A DNA stretch of 64,000 nucleotides from M30B19 sp041741535 (lineage in GTDB: Bacteria; Planctomycetota; Planctomycetia; Pirellulales; Pirellulaceae): the NCBI GenBank assembly GCA_041741535.1, contig JBGSJV010000167.1:21040-85039 (forward strand). The letters are read 5' to 3'. The notes under the pieces are model-generated. The model was not told the origin of the DNA. It made no database searches and saw only the letters and a list, made by a program, of their open reading frames with translations. The translations under genes and the position numbers were made by a program. Below are positions 53,637 to 62,981 of this stretch, one piece after another; position 1 is the stretch's first letter, and each line of letters opens with the position of its first letter.

Positions 53637-54986
53637 TTACCCAGGAATGGAATCGAGCCATTGATCGATGGTTTGACGGACCTGCTTGGCGTCGGCCGGT
53701 AGATACACTGGCGGATTCGCATGGCGACAATCGATCTGACTCAACGTCCGTTGGTGATAGCCAACTTTGAAGTCCGTGAACTTCAGGCCGTGAGCCGTGC
53801 TGATGACCACCGTTCGATCGGACGATTTGATCTCGCCCCGCTTGATCAATTTGTCCAAAACGGCGAGTGCCACTCCCGTGTGTGGGCAGCACATCATGCC
53901 GGTCAAGTCCGCATTGGCGGCTGCTTCCGCCAACTCCGATTCAGAGGCTTGTTCCACGATCCCATTGCTTTCCTGAATCGCAATCACGGCCTTTTGATAA
54001 GAGACGGGATCGCCGATCCGAATGGCATTGGCCAAAGTGTCTTGAGCGGTCACAGAAACTTTTGCCGAGAACCCAGACTTGTAGGCTTGAAAGAACGGAT
54101 TGGCCGATTGGGCTTGAGCCGCCACCAATCGCGGCATGCGTTGGATCAAACCTAAATCCAACATCAACCGAAATCCTTTGTGCAGAGCACTAATGTTTCC
54201 CAAGTTTCCGACGGGGATAATGATCCAGTCCGGTACTTCCCAATCGAATTGGCGGACGATTTCAATGCCGACCGTCTTTTGGCCTTCGATCCGCAAACTA
54301 TTCATCGAGTTTGCCAAGTAGATCGAACGATCGGCGGTCACCTGTTGGACGATCTTCATGCAACCGTCAAAGTCCGTGTCCAGAGCCAGAACTTTTGCAC
54401 CATTGGCAACGGGTTGAATCAACTGGGCGGTGCTGACCTTCCCAGCCGGTAAAAAAATGATGGCGGGGATTCCGGCGTAGGCGGCGTACGCGGCCAGCGC
54501 TGCGCTGGTGTCCCCGGTACTGGCGCAGGCCACGGCTTTGACCGGACTGCCTTGGGCCATCATTTGTTTGACCACACTCACCAAGACAGTCATCCCCAGG
54601 TCTTTGAAACTACCCGTGTGGCTATTGCCGCAGAGTTTGATCCAGAGATCGGGAACGCCCAATTGCTTTCCAAGTCGGTCGGCCCAGAAAAGATTGGTGT
54701 TCCCTTCGCACATGCTGACAACGTTTTCGTCGCGGAGTTCAGGAATGATCCATTCGCGGAACGCCCAGACCCCGCTGCCGTACGGCCATGTCGTGGTACT
54801 GGACCGAGAATCGAACAATGTCTGCCATTTGTACGGATTGCGTTCGCGTAACGGCTCGAGCGGATGCTCGACTTCCAACAGCCCGCCGCAACTGGGACAG
54901 GTGTAAATCACATCGAACACCGAATAGCGGCCAGGGCAGCCGCCAAAACAGCGAAACTTCGTCCCCGCAGCGGAGATGGTCGTCAT
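53637..54986 (-). CDS. thrC: Threonine synthase
   Basis: The protein has 449 residues. Cys13, Cys17, Cys30 and Cys33 (RCFGGCPGRY and YTCPSCGG) form a possible zinc ribbon at the N-terminus. The PLP Lys is Lys128 in HTGSFKDLGM; EGNTNLF, ACASTGDTSAALAAY and NSLRIEGQKT are further family motifs. It converts O-phosphohomoserine to threonine. The C-terminal TGMMCCPHTGVALA is typical. It is alone on the minus strand, with a palindromic repeat at its 3' end. Confidence 0.95.
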   Translation of the reverse strand: MTTISAAGTKFRCFGGCPGRYSVFDVIYTCPSCGGLLEVEHPLEPLRERNPYKWQTLFDSRSSTTTWPYGSGVWAFREWIIPELRDENVVSMCEGNTNLFWADRLGKQLGVPDLWIKLCGNSHTGSFKDLGMTVLVSVVKQMMAQGSPVKAVACASTGDTSAALAAYAAYAGIPAIIFLPAGKVSTAQLIQPVANGAKVLALDTDFDGCMKIVQQVTADRSIYLANSMNSLRIEGQKTVGIEIVRQFDWEVPDWIIIPVGNLGNISALHKGFRLMLDLGLIQRMPRLVAAQAQSANPFFQAYKSGFSAKVSVTAQDTLANAIRIGDPVSYQKAVIAIQESNGIVEQASESELAEAAANADLTGMMCCPHTGVALAVLDKLIKRGEIKSSDRTVVISTAHGLKFTDFKVGYHQRTLSQIDCRHANPPVYLPADAKQVRQTIDQWLDSIPG

Positions 54987-55058
54987 GGATCGAATCGCCT
55001 CGGCAAAATGTTATCGATTCAACAAAGGCAGGCTACCGCGCCCAAAAACCACAAGTCA

Positions 55059-55985
55059 TCAGACCGTGCAGATCGTCACACCTTGCTGCAACGATGCTAA
55101 TTTGTCGGCCCGTTTGGGAATAAATTCTTGGCCAACAAATCCGGCATATCCCGTTTCCACGATGGCGCGCATGATCGCAGGGTAGAACAGTTCTTGGGTT
55201 TCGTCGATTTCGTTGCGACCGGGAACGCCACCCGTGTGGTAATGGCTGATCCAAGCATGATGCTTTCGAATGGTGGCAATGACATCACCTTCCATGATTT
55301 GCATGTGGTAGATGTCGTACAACAGCTTGAAATGATCCGAACCAATTTTCTCACACAGAGCCGCGCCCCATTCCGTATGATCGCACATGTAATCGTGATG
55401 ATCCACCTTGCTATTGAGCAGCTCCATCGTCAGGGTGATCCCCAGCTCCTCCGCATACGGCAACAGTTGCTTCAGTCCTTTCGCGCAGTTCTCGATCCCT
55501 TCCTGATCGTCCATCCCATCACGATTACCGGAGAAGCAAATCAAATTCTTGAGGCCCAGGTCCGCGCACTTTTTCAGCTGCTTCTTGTAAGCTTCCGTCA
55601 ACACCGCATGATACTGCGGACGATTCCATGCCAGTGAGATCCCACCCACGGTTTGACCATCGTCGGCTTTGGCGGTTGGGTTCGAAACAATGGCACAGGT
55701 CATGTCGAACTTGCGAATGGTGGGAACTTCCTCGGGTTGCAATAGCTCGACCGACTTCAAACCAAACTTCTGACCTGCCTCGCAGATTTCTTCCATCGAC
55801 ACGCCGTTGTAGCACCATCGGCAGACCGAATGATTGATCTCGCCGCGAACATCCTCCGAGGCGGCGTCGGCCGCTTGCAACCGACCTCCCACGGGACTAG
55901 CCAACGTGCCGGCCATCGTGGCAGCAACAGCGGCACCTTGTGCGGATTGCGAAATAAAACGGCGTCGATTCACAGGTTCGGACAT
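55059..55985 (-). CDS. Tat-exported TIM-barrel isomerase/epimerase (hydroxypyruvate isomerase-like)
   Basis: The protein has 308 residues. The Tat signal NRRRFISQSAQGAAVAA directs export; GGAG before ATG 55985 decides the start. The barrel begins HSVCRWCYNGVSMEEICEAG and continues with IENCAKGLKQLLPYAEELG, LTMELLNSK, KLLYDIYHMQIMEG and GYAGFVGQEF, the AP-endonuclease-2 fold of sugar isomerases. The metal residues (Glu in MELLNSK, Asp in LLYDIYH, His in ISHYHTGG, Glu in VGQEF) are kept. Its substrate is unknown. Such exported isomerases often accompany Gfo/Idh/MocA genes in planctomycetes. Confidence 0.85.
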   Translation of the reverse strand: MSEPVNRRRFISQSAQGAAVAATMAGTLASPVGGRLQAADAASEDVRGEINHSVCRWCYNGVSMEEICEAGQKFGLKSVELLQPEEVPTIRKFDMTCAIVSNPTAKADDGQTVGGISLAWNRPQYHAVLTEAYKKQLKKCADLGLKNLICFSGNRDGMDDQEGIENCAKGLKQLLPYAEELGITLTMELLNSKVDHHDYMCDHTEWGAALCEKIGSDHFKLLYDIYHMQIMEGDVIATIRKHHAWISHYHTGGVPGRNEIDETQELFYPAIMRAIVETGYAGFVGQEFIPKRADKLASLQQGVTICTV

Positions 55986-56124
55986 TGCAGGATTCTCCAA
56001 TGGATGTTGCGAAATGGCGTGCGACACGGATCCCCACCCGGACTCTTGATCACGGTTCGCGTTCCTTGATCAAACTACGGACGGCCGCCGCCCGCTTCTT
56101 CCGATTGTACACAACACCAACGGA

Positions 56125-57141
56125 TCAAGCAGCGGATTTGCGATGCAAGGCCGAGCGATTCGGGCGAACAAGATCCTTGACCAATCCCATTTTTTCCAGA
56201 GCGACCAAGGTTACAAAGGTCAGATCAACTTCCCACCAACGATGGCCGTGCTGAGCGGAACGAGGGTCCGCGTGATGATTGTTGTGCCACCCCTCGCCGT
56301 TCGTCAGCAGCGCGAACAGCCAGTTGTTTCGACTGTCTTCCCGAGTTTGGTAATTGCGGTAGCCCCACATATGCGAGAACGAATTGATCCCCCACGTCAC
56401 ATGCCAAGTGAACACCGTTCGCATGACCACTCCCCAAACAGCAAATTGAGCGGTGGTTTGCAACGTTCCCGCCAAGGTCCCGGTCCAAAGCCAGCCCACC
56501 AAAGCCCCGATGCCGACGATCGCCAGCGCATGGTACACATAGACCAAGACCCAGTTGATCCCGCGTTGGAGCCAGAAGTAATAGGGATCACGCATGACGT
56601 CGCGGGCGTACTTATCATAGGCCGCCCCTGTACTCAATTCGCGATTGTCCACAAACAACCACCCCATGTGTGCCCAATAGCAGCTCACCTTGGGAGTGTG
56701 GGGATCTGGGCGATGATCGCTATGTTGGTGATGAACTCGATGGACCAACACCCAACGGGCTGGCGAATCTTGGAAGCTACAAACGCCCAAAGTCGTCAAC
56801 GTGTATTCCAACCACCGAGGGCACGTAAAACCGCGATGGGTCAATAACCGATGGTACCCTGCCCCGATTCCCATCGAAGTGAAGAAGTAGTTGCCAATCG
56901 GCAAAAACAGTAACCCCCACCATGAAAAAAAATACGGGATAAACGCGACCGGTATCAACAGATGCAACGCAATGACCGGGACGACATATTCCCACATCAC
57001 GCGACTTTTCTCATCGACCTTTTCCGGACGAGGCAGACGCCCTGACTTGGCATCGACAACCTCCGATTCAACGAGATTATCCAAGGAGTTGTCGTATTCT
57101 CCCAGAACGTTTTTGCTGGATCTTTTCGTTGCGGTATTCAT
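56125..57141 (-). CDS. Fatty-acid (acyl-CoA) desaturase
   Basis: The protein has 338 residues and four membrane helices. Three His boxes carry the di-iron site: HRLLTH (97-102), HRVHH (134-138) and GEGWHNNHH near 295. The arrangement is that of stearoyl-CoA/delta-9 desaturases (YHRLLTHR, NGEGWHNNHHADP). It introduces a cis double bond into membrane fatty acids. ATG 57141 is used; a TTG lies at 57144. It is divergent from the DUF4404 gene. Confidence 0.92.
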   Translation of the reverse strand: MNTATKRSSKNVLGEYDNSLDNLVESEVVDAKSGRLPRPEKVDEKSRVMWEYVVPVIALHLLIPVAFIPYFFSWWGLLFLPIGNYFFTSMGIGAGYHRLLTHRGFTCPRWLEYTLTTLGVCSFQDSPARWVLVHRVHHQHSDHRPDPHTPKVSCYWAHMGWLFVDNRELSTGAAYDKYARDVMRDPYYFWLQRGINWVLVYVYHALAIVGIGALVGWLWTGTLAGTLQTTAQFAVWGVVMRTVFTWHVTWGINSFSHMWGYRNYQTREDSRNNWLFALLTNGEGWHNNHHADPRSAQHGHRWWEVDLTFVTLVALEKMGLVKDLVRPNRSALHRKSAA

Positions 57142-57383
57142 CAATACTCACGGAACTGATTGGTGATTCGTGGATCCGTTCGAATGCCAGCTCCAGTCGG
57201 TTTTCGCAGACTCGTTTCGAATCGTTGCGGTGTGGTTCGCACGGTTTCTTTCGAGGGCCACTTCCGTTAGAGTAAGCAGTCGGGACAAGATACCAGTTTG
57301 CCGGAATCCTGAACAGTCTGAACCTACCCGCATCTGGCGGCACCGACTGGACTGCGACAGAATGACTTCTTTGGAGAAAAACC

Positions 57384-57716
57384 GTGGACAAAATCAAACT
57401 CAATGAAGAACTTGTCGCTATCCACGAGGAGTTGGGCCGCGCGATGCGGCAACCGGAAGTACTGGATGGCCCGATGCTCCAGTCATTACGGTTGGTCGCT
57501 GACGATATTGAACGTGTCTTGAACGCCCAAAAAAAGACCTCCGAGTCGGGGGCGATTCACGAGTCACCCCAGGTCGAAGCATCGCCAAGCGAACCCACAA
57601 AAGAGGAACTTCCACGTACGTTGGAGGCGTTGGCCGAACAGTTTAGCGTGGACCACCCAGAAACGGCCGCTCTACTAAGTCGGATGGGGTATCTGCTAAG
57701 CAACCTCGGAATTTGA
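57384..57716 (+). CDS. DUF4404-like protein
   Basis: The protein has 110 residues and is helical: IKLNEELVAIHEELGRAM...PMLQSLRLVADDIERVL, a Ser/Glu linker and TLEALAEQFSVDHPETAALLSRMGYLLSNLGI. That is the DUF4404 pattern. The start is GTG 57384, supported by GGAG 9 nt upstream; there is no suitable ATG. Function unknown; the helices suggest a small cytoplasmic coiled protein. Confidence 0.7.
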   Translation: MDKIKLNEELVAIHEELGRAMRQPEVLDGPMLQSLRLVADDIERVLNAQKKTSESGAIHESPQVEASPSEPTKEELPRTLEALAEQFSVDHPETAALLSRMGYLLSNLGI

Positions 57717-57888
57717 GCGAGCGACCGGTCTGGTATTGCGACCGACTGGTGAGTAAACGATATTGATAGCAACCTTCTCTGCGCCAACAAAGGACTCGGA
57801 AAAGGCCGCGAGCGATTGGGCCAATTTTTTGACAACGCTCGACGTTTCCCACCTCCGTATTTCCCCACCTTCGATAAGGTAATCATGC

Positions 57889-59211
57889 ATGACCGAGAAA
57901 TCACGAACCACGACGGACCGAACGGATACTTCGAGCAATCGGCGACAATTCTTGGCGGGCTCTGCCGTTGCGGGGACGGGAATTTGGTTGGGTGGTAGTC
58001 AGGCCGCGAGTGTTCCGATGGTGCATCGATCCGGGAACGAAATTCTTAAAGTGGGGTTGATCGGCTGCGGCGGGCGCGGAACGGGAGCTGCCCATGATGC
58101 CATCAACGCGGACTCGTTCACCCAGATCACGGTTTTGGCCGATTTGTTCCCCGATCGCATTCCCAGTTGCTTGGAATCGCTGGAAAAAGCGTTTCCTGAC
58201 CGAGTGAAGGTCCCCGAAGAGAATCGCTTCACGGGGTTAGACGCGTACAAGAAAGTCATGGAATCGGATGTTGATGTCGTTTTGCTGTGTACAACGCCAC
58301 ACTTCCGACCGCAGCACCTGGAAGCGGCCATTGCAGCCGGCAAGCATGTCTTTTGCGAAAAGCCCGTCGCCGTTGACGTGCCCGGCGTGCATCGAGTCTT
58401 GGCGGCCTGCCGCGAAGCAAAGGAGAAATCGTTGGCCGTTGTGTCCGGGTTGTGTTGGCGTTACGACTCCAAGGTCCGAGAAGTCATTCAACGAATCCAG
58501 GACGGCTCGATTGGCGACATCATCGCGATCCAAGAAAACTATTTGACCGGTACGTTATGGCATCGCGGACGCCAACCAGAATGGTCGGAGATGGAATACC
58601 AATTGCAAAATTGGCTGTACTTTACTTGGTTGTCGGGCGACCATATTGCCGAGCAACATATCCACAGCTTGGACAAGGCCTTGTGGCTCAACAACGACGA
58701 AGTCCCGTTGAAGTGTACGGGCATGGGCGGACGCCAAGTTCGCACGGAAGAGAAGTGGGGGAACGTTTACGATCACTTTGCTTGCTGTTACGAATGGGAA
58801 AATGGAGTCAAGGCATTCACGTTTACTCGACAGATGGCCGGGTGTTTCAACGATGTCGACGACTATATTTTGGGAAGTAAAGGCAACGCTCAAATTTTGC
58901 GCGGGGTAATCAACTCGCCTGGCGAAAACTGGCGATATCGCGGGCGGACCCCTAGCATGTACGTGCAAGAGCACGAAGCACTGTACAAGAGCATCCGGGA
59001 AGGAAATCCTATCAACGACGGTGTCTACATGAGCCATTCGACGTTGATGGCGATCATGGGACGGGAGGCCTGTTATACTGGTCAAGAAATCACTCGCGAT
59101 GCTTTGCTGGCCGACACGACCGTCCTTGGTCCAACGTCGTACGAGTTCGGTGACGTGGATCCCGGTCTGATTGCCATGCCCGGCGCGCCTGGCAAGAAAG
59201 TGGGAACCTAA
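57889..59211 (+). CDS. Tat-exported Gfo/Idh/MocA-family oxidoreductase
   Basis: The protein has 440 residues. The Tat motif is SNRRQFLAGSAVAGTG (Arg18-Arg19). A Rossmann domain follows with VGLIGCGGRGTGAAHDA, and the conserved HVFCEKPVAVDV near residue 157 binds NAD(P) and the sugar. The C-terminal sandwich domain ends with LMAIMGREACYTGQEIT. It oxidises or reduces a sugar or inositol in the periplasm; the substrate is not evident. It is followed after 4 nt by a thioredoxin-like gene and then a HAD-like gene, probably one operon. Confidence 0.9.
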   Translation: MTEKSRTTTDRTDTSSNRRQFLAGSAVAGTGIWLGGSQAASVPMVHRSGNEILKVGLIGCGGRGTGAAHDAINADSFTQITVLADLFPDRIPSCLESLEKAFPDRVKVPEENRFTGLDAYKKVMESDVDVVLLCTTPHFRPQHLEAAIAAGKHVFCEKPVAVDVPGVHRVLAACREAKEKSLAVVSGLCWRYDSKVREVIQRIQDGSIGDIIAIQENYLTGTLWHRGRQPEWSEMEYQLQNWLYFTWLSGDHIAEQHIHSLDKALWLNNDEVPLKCTGMGGRQVRTEEKWGNVYDHFACCYEWENGVKAFTFTRQMAGCFNDVDDYILGSKGNAQILRGVINSPGENWRYRGRTPSMYVQEHEALYKSIREGNPINDGVYMSHSTLMAIMGREACYTGQEITRDALLADTTVLGPTSYEFGDVDPGLIAMPGAPGKKVGT

Positions 59212-59215
59212 CTGG

Positions 59216-59827
59216 ATGAGTATCTCGGTGCGTTGGGCGTTAGCCGGACCAGACTTTGAGAGCTTCCTAAATCGCCATCGCCATCAATTGGCGATCGTCC
59301 ATTTTTGGGCCGATTGGAATCCAGTCGACCCAGGAATGTTTGAAGTCTTTGACGAGATCCACGAGGCGGTCGGCACGGAAGTCGCTTTGGCGCGAGTCCA
59401 GGTTGGACCACTGGAGAATCAGGAACTTTGTCAGTGGCTGGGAATCCTGCAAGTCCCGACCGTGATGTACATCTTTCGCAATCGAGTGATTGACTCGCGG
59501 GTCGGATATTCCAAGAACCGGTTAGTGGGGCACGTGCAAATGCTGCTGAACCATTGCCGGTTCGCCGGTACCGAACCGGTCATGAATTTGCCACCGCCCC
59601 CCAGCGAAGAGACGGGTTATTCGGGGCCTAGCTTGTCGTCCCCTGGATTCGGATCGATCAATGCCAGCTTGGGAATGCCAGGAGTTTGGTCAGGTGGACA
59701 AATGCCCGGCGGACTGCCATTGGAGCCGCAACGCCGGTTTGGGCTGGAGGTCGTTCCCCCGTCCACCCCGGTCGTTGTCGAGCGACAAAACAAATCGTGG
59801 CTGTCTCGTTGGTTGAGTTTGGAATGA
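59216..59827 (+). CDS. Thioredoxin-like protein without catalytic cysteines
   Basis: The protein has 203 residues. The N-terminal ~110 residues keep the thioredoxin pattern (FESFLNRHRHQLAIVHFWAD...ALARVQVG...LGILQVPTVMYIFRN), but the site normally WCGPC reads WNPVD (34-38), so no redox activity is expected. The C-terminal ~80 residues are Pro/Gly/Ser-rich, with a basic tail. It starts 4 nt after the oxidoreductase stop. It may be a binding module or chaperone; function unknown. Confidence 0.7.
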   Translation: MSISVRWALAGPDFESFLNRHRHQLAIVHFWADWNPVDPGMFEVFDEIHEAVGTEVALARVQVGPLENQELCQWLGILQVPTVMYIFRNRVIDSRVGYSKNRLVGHVQMLLNHCRFAGTEPVMNLPPPPSEETGYSGPSLSSPGFGSINASLGMPGVWSGGQMPGGLPLEPQRRFGLEVVPPSTPVVVERQNKSWLSRWLSLE

Positions 59828-59842
59828 AATCGAACGGAAACT

Positions 59843-60466
59843 ATGTATCGCAAACCGGCCTTCGTGTATTTTGATTTGGGTAATGTGATCTTGCACTTCA
59901 GTCACGCGCGGATGTGTCAACAGATCGCCGTGCTGTTGGGTGCTGCCCCCGAAGAGACACGCAAGTTTCTGTTCTCTCCAGAAATCTCGCTGCCTTACGA
60001 GCGAGGTCGCCTGACAACGGACGACCTGATCACAAAACTCAATGAACGTTTTCAGTCGCAACTTTCGGTTTCTCAGGCCAGGCAGGCGCTTGGTGATATT
60101 TTCTGGCTCAACACGTCGATCATTCCCTTGATTGCGGGTTTGAAATCGGCCGGGTACGGAATCGGCATCCTGTCAAATACTTGTGACGCGCACTGGGAGG
60201 TCGCCCGCGAGAGATTCTCTATCCTGGACTCGATGTTTGATGTTCAGGTGCTGAGCTTTCGGGTGGATGCGACCAAACCAGATCCGGAAATCTACGACAA
60301 AGCTGCGGAAATTGCGGGTTGCGCGCCGCGAGAACTTTTCTTTGTCGATGATCTGTTGGAAAATGTCGAAGGAGCAAGACAAGCGGGCGTGGATGCGGTG
60401 CTCTTTACGAACACCCAGTCGCTGGCGGACGACCTGCGCCGCCGCCACTTGTTGTTTCGCTACTAG
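59843..60466 (+). CDS. HAD-superfamily hydrolase, YihX-like
   Basis: The protein has 207 residues. Asp11 in FVYFDLGNVIL is the nucleophile; as in YihX-type enzymes, DLGNV replaces the usual DxD. ILSNT is motif II, KPDPEIY provides the Lys, and FVDDLLENVEGA is motif IV. It is probably a sugar-phosphate phosphatase. It follows the thioredoxin-like gene by 15 nt. Its stop codon TAG lies inside the left arm of a large inverted repeat. Confidence 0.85.
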   Translation: MYRKPAFVYFDLGNVILHFSHARMCQQIAVLLGAAPEETRKFLFSPEISLPYERGRLTTDDLITKLNERFQSQLSVSQARQALGDIFWLNTSIIPLIAGLKSAGYGIGILSNTCDAHWEVARERFSILDSMFDVQVLSFRVDATKPDPEIYDKAAEIAGCAPRELFFVDDLLENVEGARQAGVDAVLFTNTQSLADDLRRRHLLFRY

Positions 60467-60607
60467 TGCTTTGTCACCATTTAATTTTGGGGTCGGTCTG
60501 GTAAAGGGGTCAGGAGTCAATTGCCGGAACGGCCTTTCGGGTGCTTCGCACAATTGACTCCTGACCCCTTTACCAGACCCCAAGTTTTGGTTGTGACAAA
60601 GCACTAG
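60463..60607. repeat. Large palindrome spanning the HAD stop codon
   Basis: Arms 60463-60523 and 60551-60607 pair, with a 27-nt loop. The outer 15 bp (CTAGTGCTTTGTCAC) and the inner ~27 bp (containing GGTAAAGGGGTCAGGAG) match perfectly; the middle is imperfect. The left arm begins at the HAD stop. It is a REP-type or MITE-like palindrome that could also fold in RNA and end transcription. The remaining 60608-60816 has no gene or structure I recognise. Confidence 0.85.
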
Positions 60608-60816
60608 TGCATTGACCTTTCCGGGGCCTTACCCTTGGGAGGGCAGACAAAATCCCGGCCCATAAAGGCAAGCTTGGCGCGGTCAGCTCCGTACTAGGAC
60701 GATGCCGAGTCGCCGCTGTCTGTTCGTCGGGGTTGGTTAGCCTTTGCGGCCACAGCGCGGTATTCGGGCGGTCGATTCGCTCAAAATCGTTTTTTCTGAG
60801 AATCAGGTTCCAATTG

Positions 60817-62061
60817 ATGACAAGTCTTTTCAACTCACCAGATCTTCGCAACGCCCTGGATTGGTTGGGCACACAGCACGGGGCGATGCTGGAGTTGGTT
60901 CAGGATTTGTGTAACCAAAATTCGGGAACATTCCACGCGCCAGGAGTCGCAGCGGTTGTCGATCGCTTGCTTGGTGAATTTAAAGGGGGCGGGAAATATC
61001 CACCTCTGGGTGATTGGGTCGAGCAACAGCCAACTCCGGCGGCCGAGATCCTCAATGACCAAGGGCAAATCGACGCCTTTCCGTTGGGGCCGACACTTCG
61101 TGCGGAAGCTCGCCCTGACGTCGCGCAACAAGTATTTCTGTGCATTCATACCGACACCGTCTATGATCTAGCACATCCGTTTCAAAAGTGCCAATTTCTA
61201 AATAACGGTCACCTGAATGGGCCCGGGGTGATTGATGCAAAAGGCGGTTTGGTCATCTTGCTGTTTGCCTTGCGTGCCTTCGAGCAAACATCGCTGGCGT
61301 CACGACTGGGGTGGAAAGTGGTACTGAACCCCGACGAGGAAATTGGATCGCTGGGCAGTCATTCGATTCTCAAGTCGGTCGCTCAGCAATGTCGGTTTGG
61401 TCTACTGTTTGAACCAGTGATGCCAGACGGAGCCATGGTAAGTTCGCGAAAAGGATCAGGGAATTTTACCCTGGTCTGCCGGGGTAAAAGTGCGCATGCG
61501 GGCCGCAACTTTGCTGCGGGACGGAATGCCATTGTCCACTTGGCACGCTGCGTGACAGAATTGGACGCGTTGAATCATACGGTGCCCGGTGATTCGACTG
61601 TGAATATCGGACGACTGCACGGCGGTGGAGCCGTCAACGTCGTACCGGATTTCGCGATGGCTAGAATCAATGTTCGTGGCGTTGACCCGGAGCAAATCGA
61701 TCGGATCATGGGACACATTCGCGATGTTGTCGAGCGCTTCAGTCGCGACCCCGATTATCAATTGAATTTGACAGGCCAGATTACCTCGCCGCCCAAGGTG
61801 CTCGATGCTGCGAGTCGCGTGATCCAGGAACGAATTGAAGAAACGGGCCGTCACATGGGCGTCCCGATCAACTGGAGGCCATCCGGCGGCGCCAGTGATG
61901 GGAACAAGCTCTCCGGGTGGGGCATCCCCAATATCGACACACTCGGGCCGGTCGGGGACCACTTGCATTCGCCCGACGAATACCTCGTTGTGGACAGCTT
62001 GGTTCAACGAGCGCGACTGGCGGCAGCCTTGTTGATGAGTTTTGCCACGGAACCACTGTAA
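60817..62061 (+). CDS. M20-family metallopeptidase (carboxypeptidase G2/ArgE-like)
   Basis: The protein has 414 residues. Zinc ligands and catalytic residues are visible: His and Asp in IHTDTVYD, Asp in GPGVIDAKGG, Glu-Glu in NPDEEIGS, Glu in FEPVMPDG, and His in GDHLHSPDEY. The dimerisation domain begins near GSGNFTLVCRGKSAHAG. It hydrolyses an amide bond in the cytoplasm, perhaps of an acylated amino acid. ATG 60817 is chosen; AGG lies about 12 nt before it. It follows a palindromic repeat and precedes the YkgJ/HU run. Confidence 0.88.
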   Translation: MTSLFNSPDLRNALDWLGTQHGAMLELVQDLCNQNSGTFHAPGVAAVVDRLLGEFKGGGKYPPLGDWVEQQPTPAAEILNDQGQIDAFPLGPTLRAEARPDVAQQVFLCIHTDTVYDLAHPFQKCQFLNNGHLNGPGVIDAKGGLVILLFALRAFEQTSLASRLGWKVVLNPDEEIGSLGSHSILKSVAQQCRFGLLFEPVMPDGAMVSSRKGSGNFTLVCRGKSAHAGRNFAAGRNAIVHLARCVTELDALNHTVPGDSTVNIGRLHGGGAVNVVPDFAMARINVRGVDPEQIDRIMGHIRDVVERFSRDPDYQLNLTGQITSPPKVLDAASRVIQERIEETGRHMGVPINWRPSGGASDGNKLSGWGIPNIDTLGPVGDHLHSPDEYLVVDSLVQRARLAAALLMSFATEPL

Positions 62062-62151
62062 ACGCAATAAGTGACGCGTTAACAATCGGCCGTTCGAGTC
62101 GCTGGAGTTTTCGATGAAAACTGGTATATTTGCCTACGCCGAATTTGACAG

Positions 62152-62640
62152 GTGTCGCGTTTTTTTGACGTATTGTTTGGCCCGATCGAAAAGGAGTTAT
62201 CGTTGAGTCGCGAAGAAGTTCACCCCGAGCCGTGGTATAAAGATGGCCTACGGTTTTCGTGCTCCCAGTGTGGCGATTGTTGCACGGGCGGTGAAGGTTA
62301 CATCTGGGTCAATCAAGCAGAAATGGAAGCCATCGCGAAACAAGTGGGATTGGGCGACGACTTGGAGACGTTCAAGGCCAATTACACTCGGAAGGTGGGC
62401 ATTCGCTATTCCCTAAAAGAGTTCTCAAATGGCGATTGTTACTTATTCGATGGCAAGGCGCGGAAATGTACCGTATACGACGCTCGCCCAAGGCAATGTC
62501 GGACCTGGCCGTTTTGGGATTCGAACTTGAAAAGTGAACAAGCATGGGCGGAAACCTGCGAAGTGTGTCCGGGTAGCGGACGCGGCAAGCTCTATTCTTT
62601 GGGACAGATTGAAGAACAGCGGAAAGTGTTTCACGTGTAG
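62152..62640 (+). CDS. YkgJ-type cysteine-cluster protein
   Basis: The protein has 162 residues, starting at GTG 62152 with no ribosome site seen. FSCSQCGDCCTGG carries Cys37, Cys40, Cys43 and Cys44; further Cys in NGDCYLF, RKCTVYDARPRQC and TCEVCPG complete the Fe-S/Zn-binding pattern of the UPF0153/YkgJ family. The biochemical role is unknown. It is 11 nt before the HU-like gene. Confidence 0.85.
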   Translation: MSRFFDVLFGPIEKELSLSREEVHPEPWYKDGLRFSCSQCGDCCTGGEGYIWVNQAEMEAIAKQVGLGDDLETFKANYTRKVGIRYSLKEFSNGDCYLFDGKARKCTVYDARPRQCRTWPFWDSNLKSEQAWAETCEVCPGSGRGKLYSLGQIEEQRKVFHV

Positions 62641-62651
62641 GTGAGGGTAAC

Positions 62652-62981
62652 ATGGAAGACGATGAAGCGGGTTCACAAGCCATCACGCGAAAAACAATTG
62701 TCCGCGCGCTCGCGCAGGAAATGCAGTTGCCCCAACCGATCGTCAAGCAATTGGTCGAGAAACTGTTTGACGTGATCACCGACAGCTTGGTGGTGAATCA
62801 ACGCTTGGAGTTGCGAAATTTCGGCGTGTTCGAAGTCAAGAAGCGAGCCCCTCGAGTGGGCCGCAATCCGAAGACCAAAGAAGAGATCCCGATTGGCTCG
62901 CGTTATGCCGTGACCTTCAAACCGGGAAAGGCCATGGAGCAGCGATTACAGCAGTTGATGGCCGAACGCCATGGCGAGTGA
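62652..62981 (+). CDS. HU/IHF-family DNA-binding protein
   Basis: The protein has 109 residues. ITRKTIVRALAQEM forms the dimerisation helices, and NFGVFEVKKRAPRVGRNPKT holds the DNA-binding beta arm with the RVGRNPKT signature, followed by VTFKPGKAMEQRL. It should bend DNA as a dimer. The 3' end overlaps the next gene by 11 nt. There is a short acidic N-terminal extension of about 10 residues. Confidence 0.93.
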   Translation: MEDDEAGSQAITRKTIVRALAQEMQLPQPIVKQLVEKLFDVITDSLVVNQRLELRNFGVFEVKKRAPRVGRNPKTKEEIPIGSRYAVTFKPGKAMEQRLQQLMAERHGE

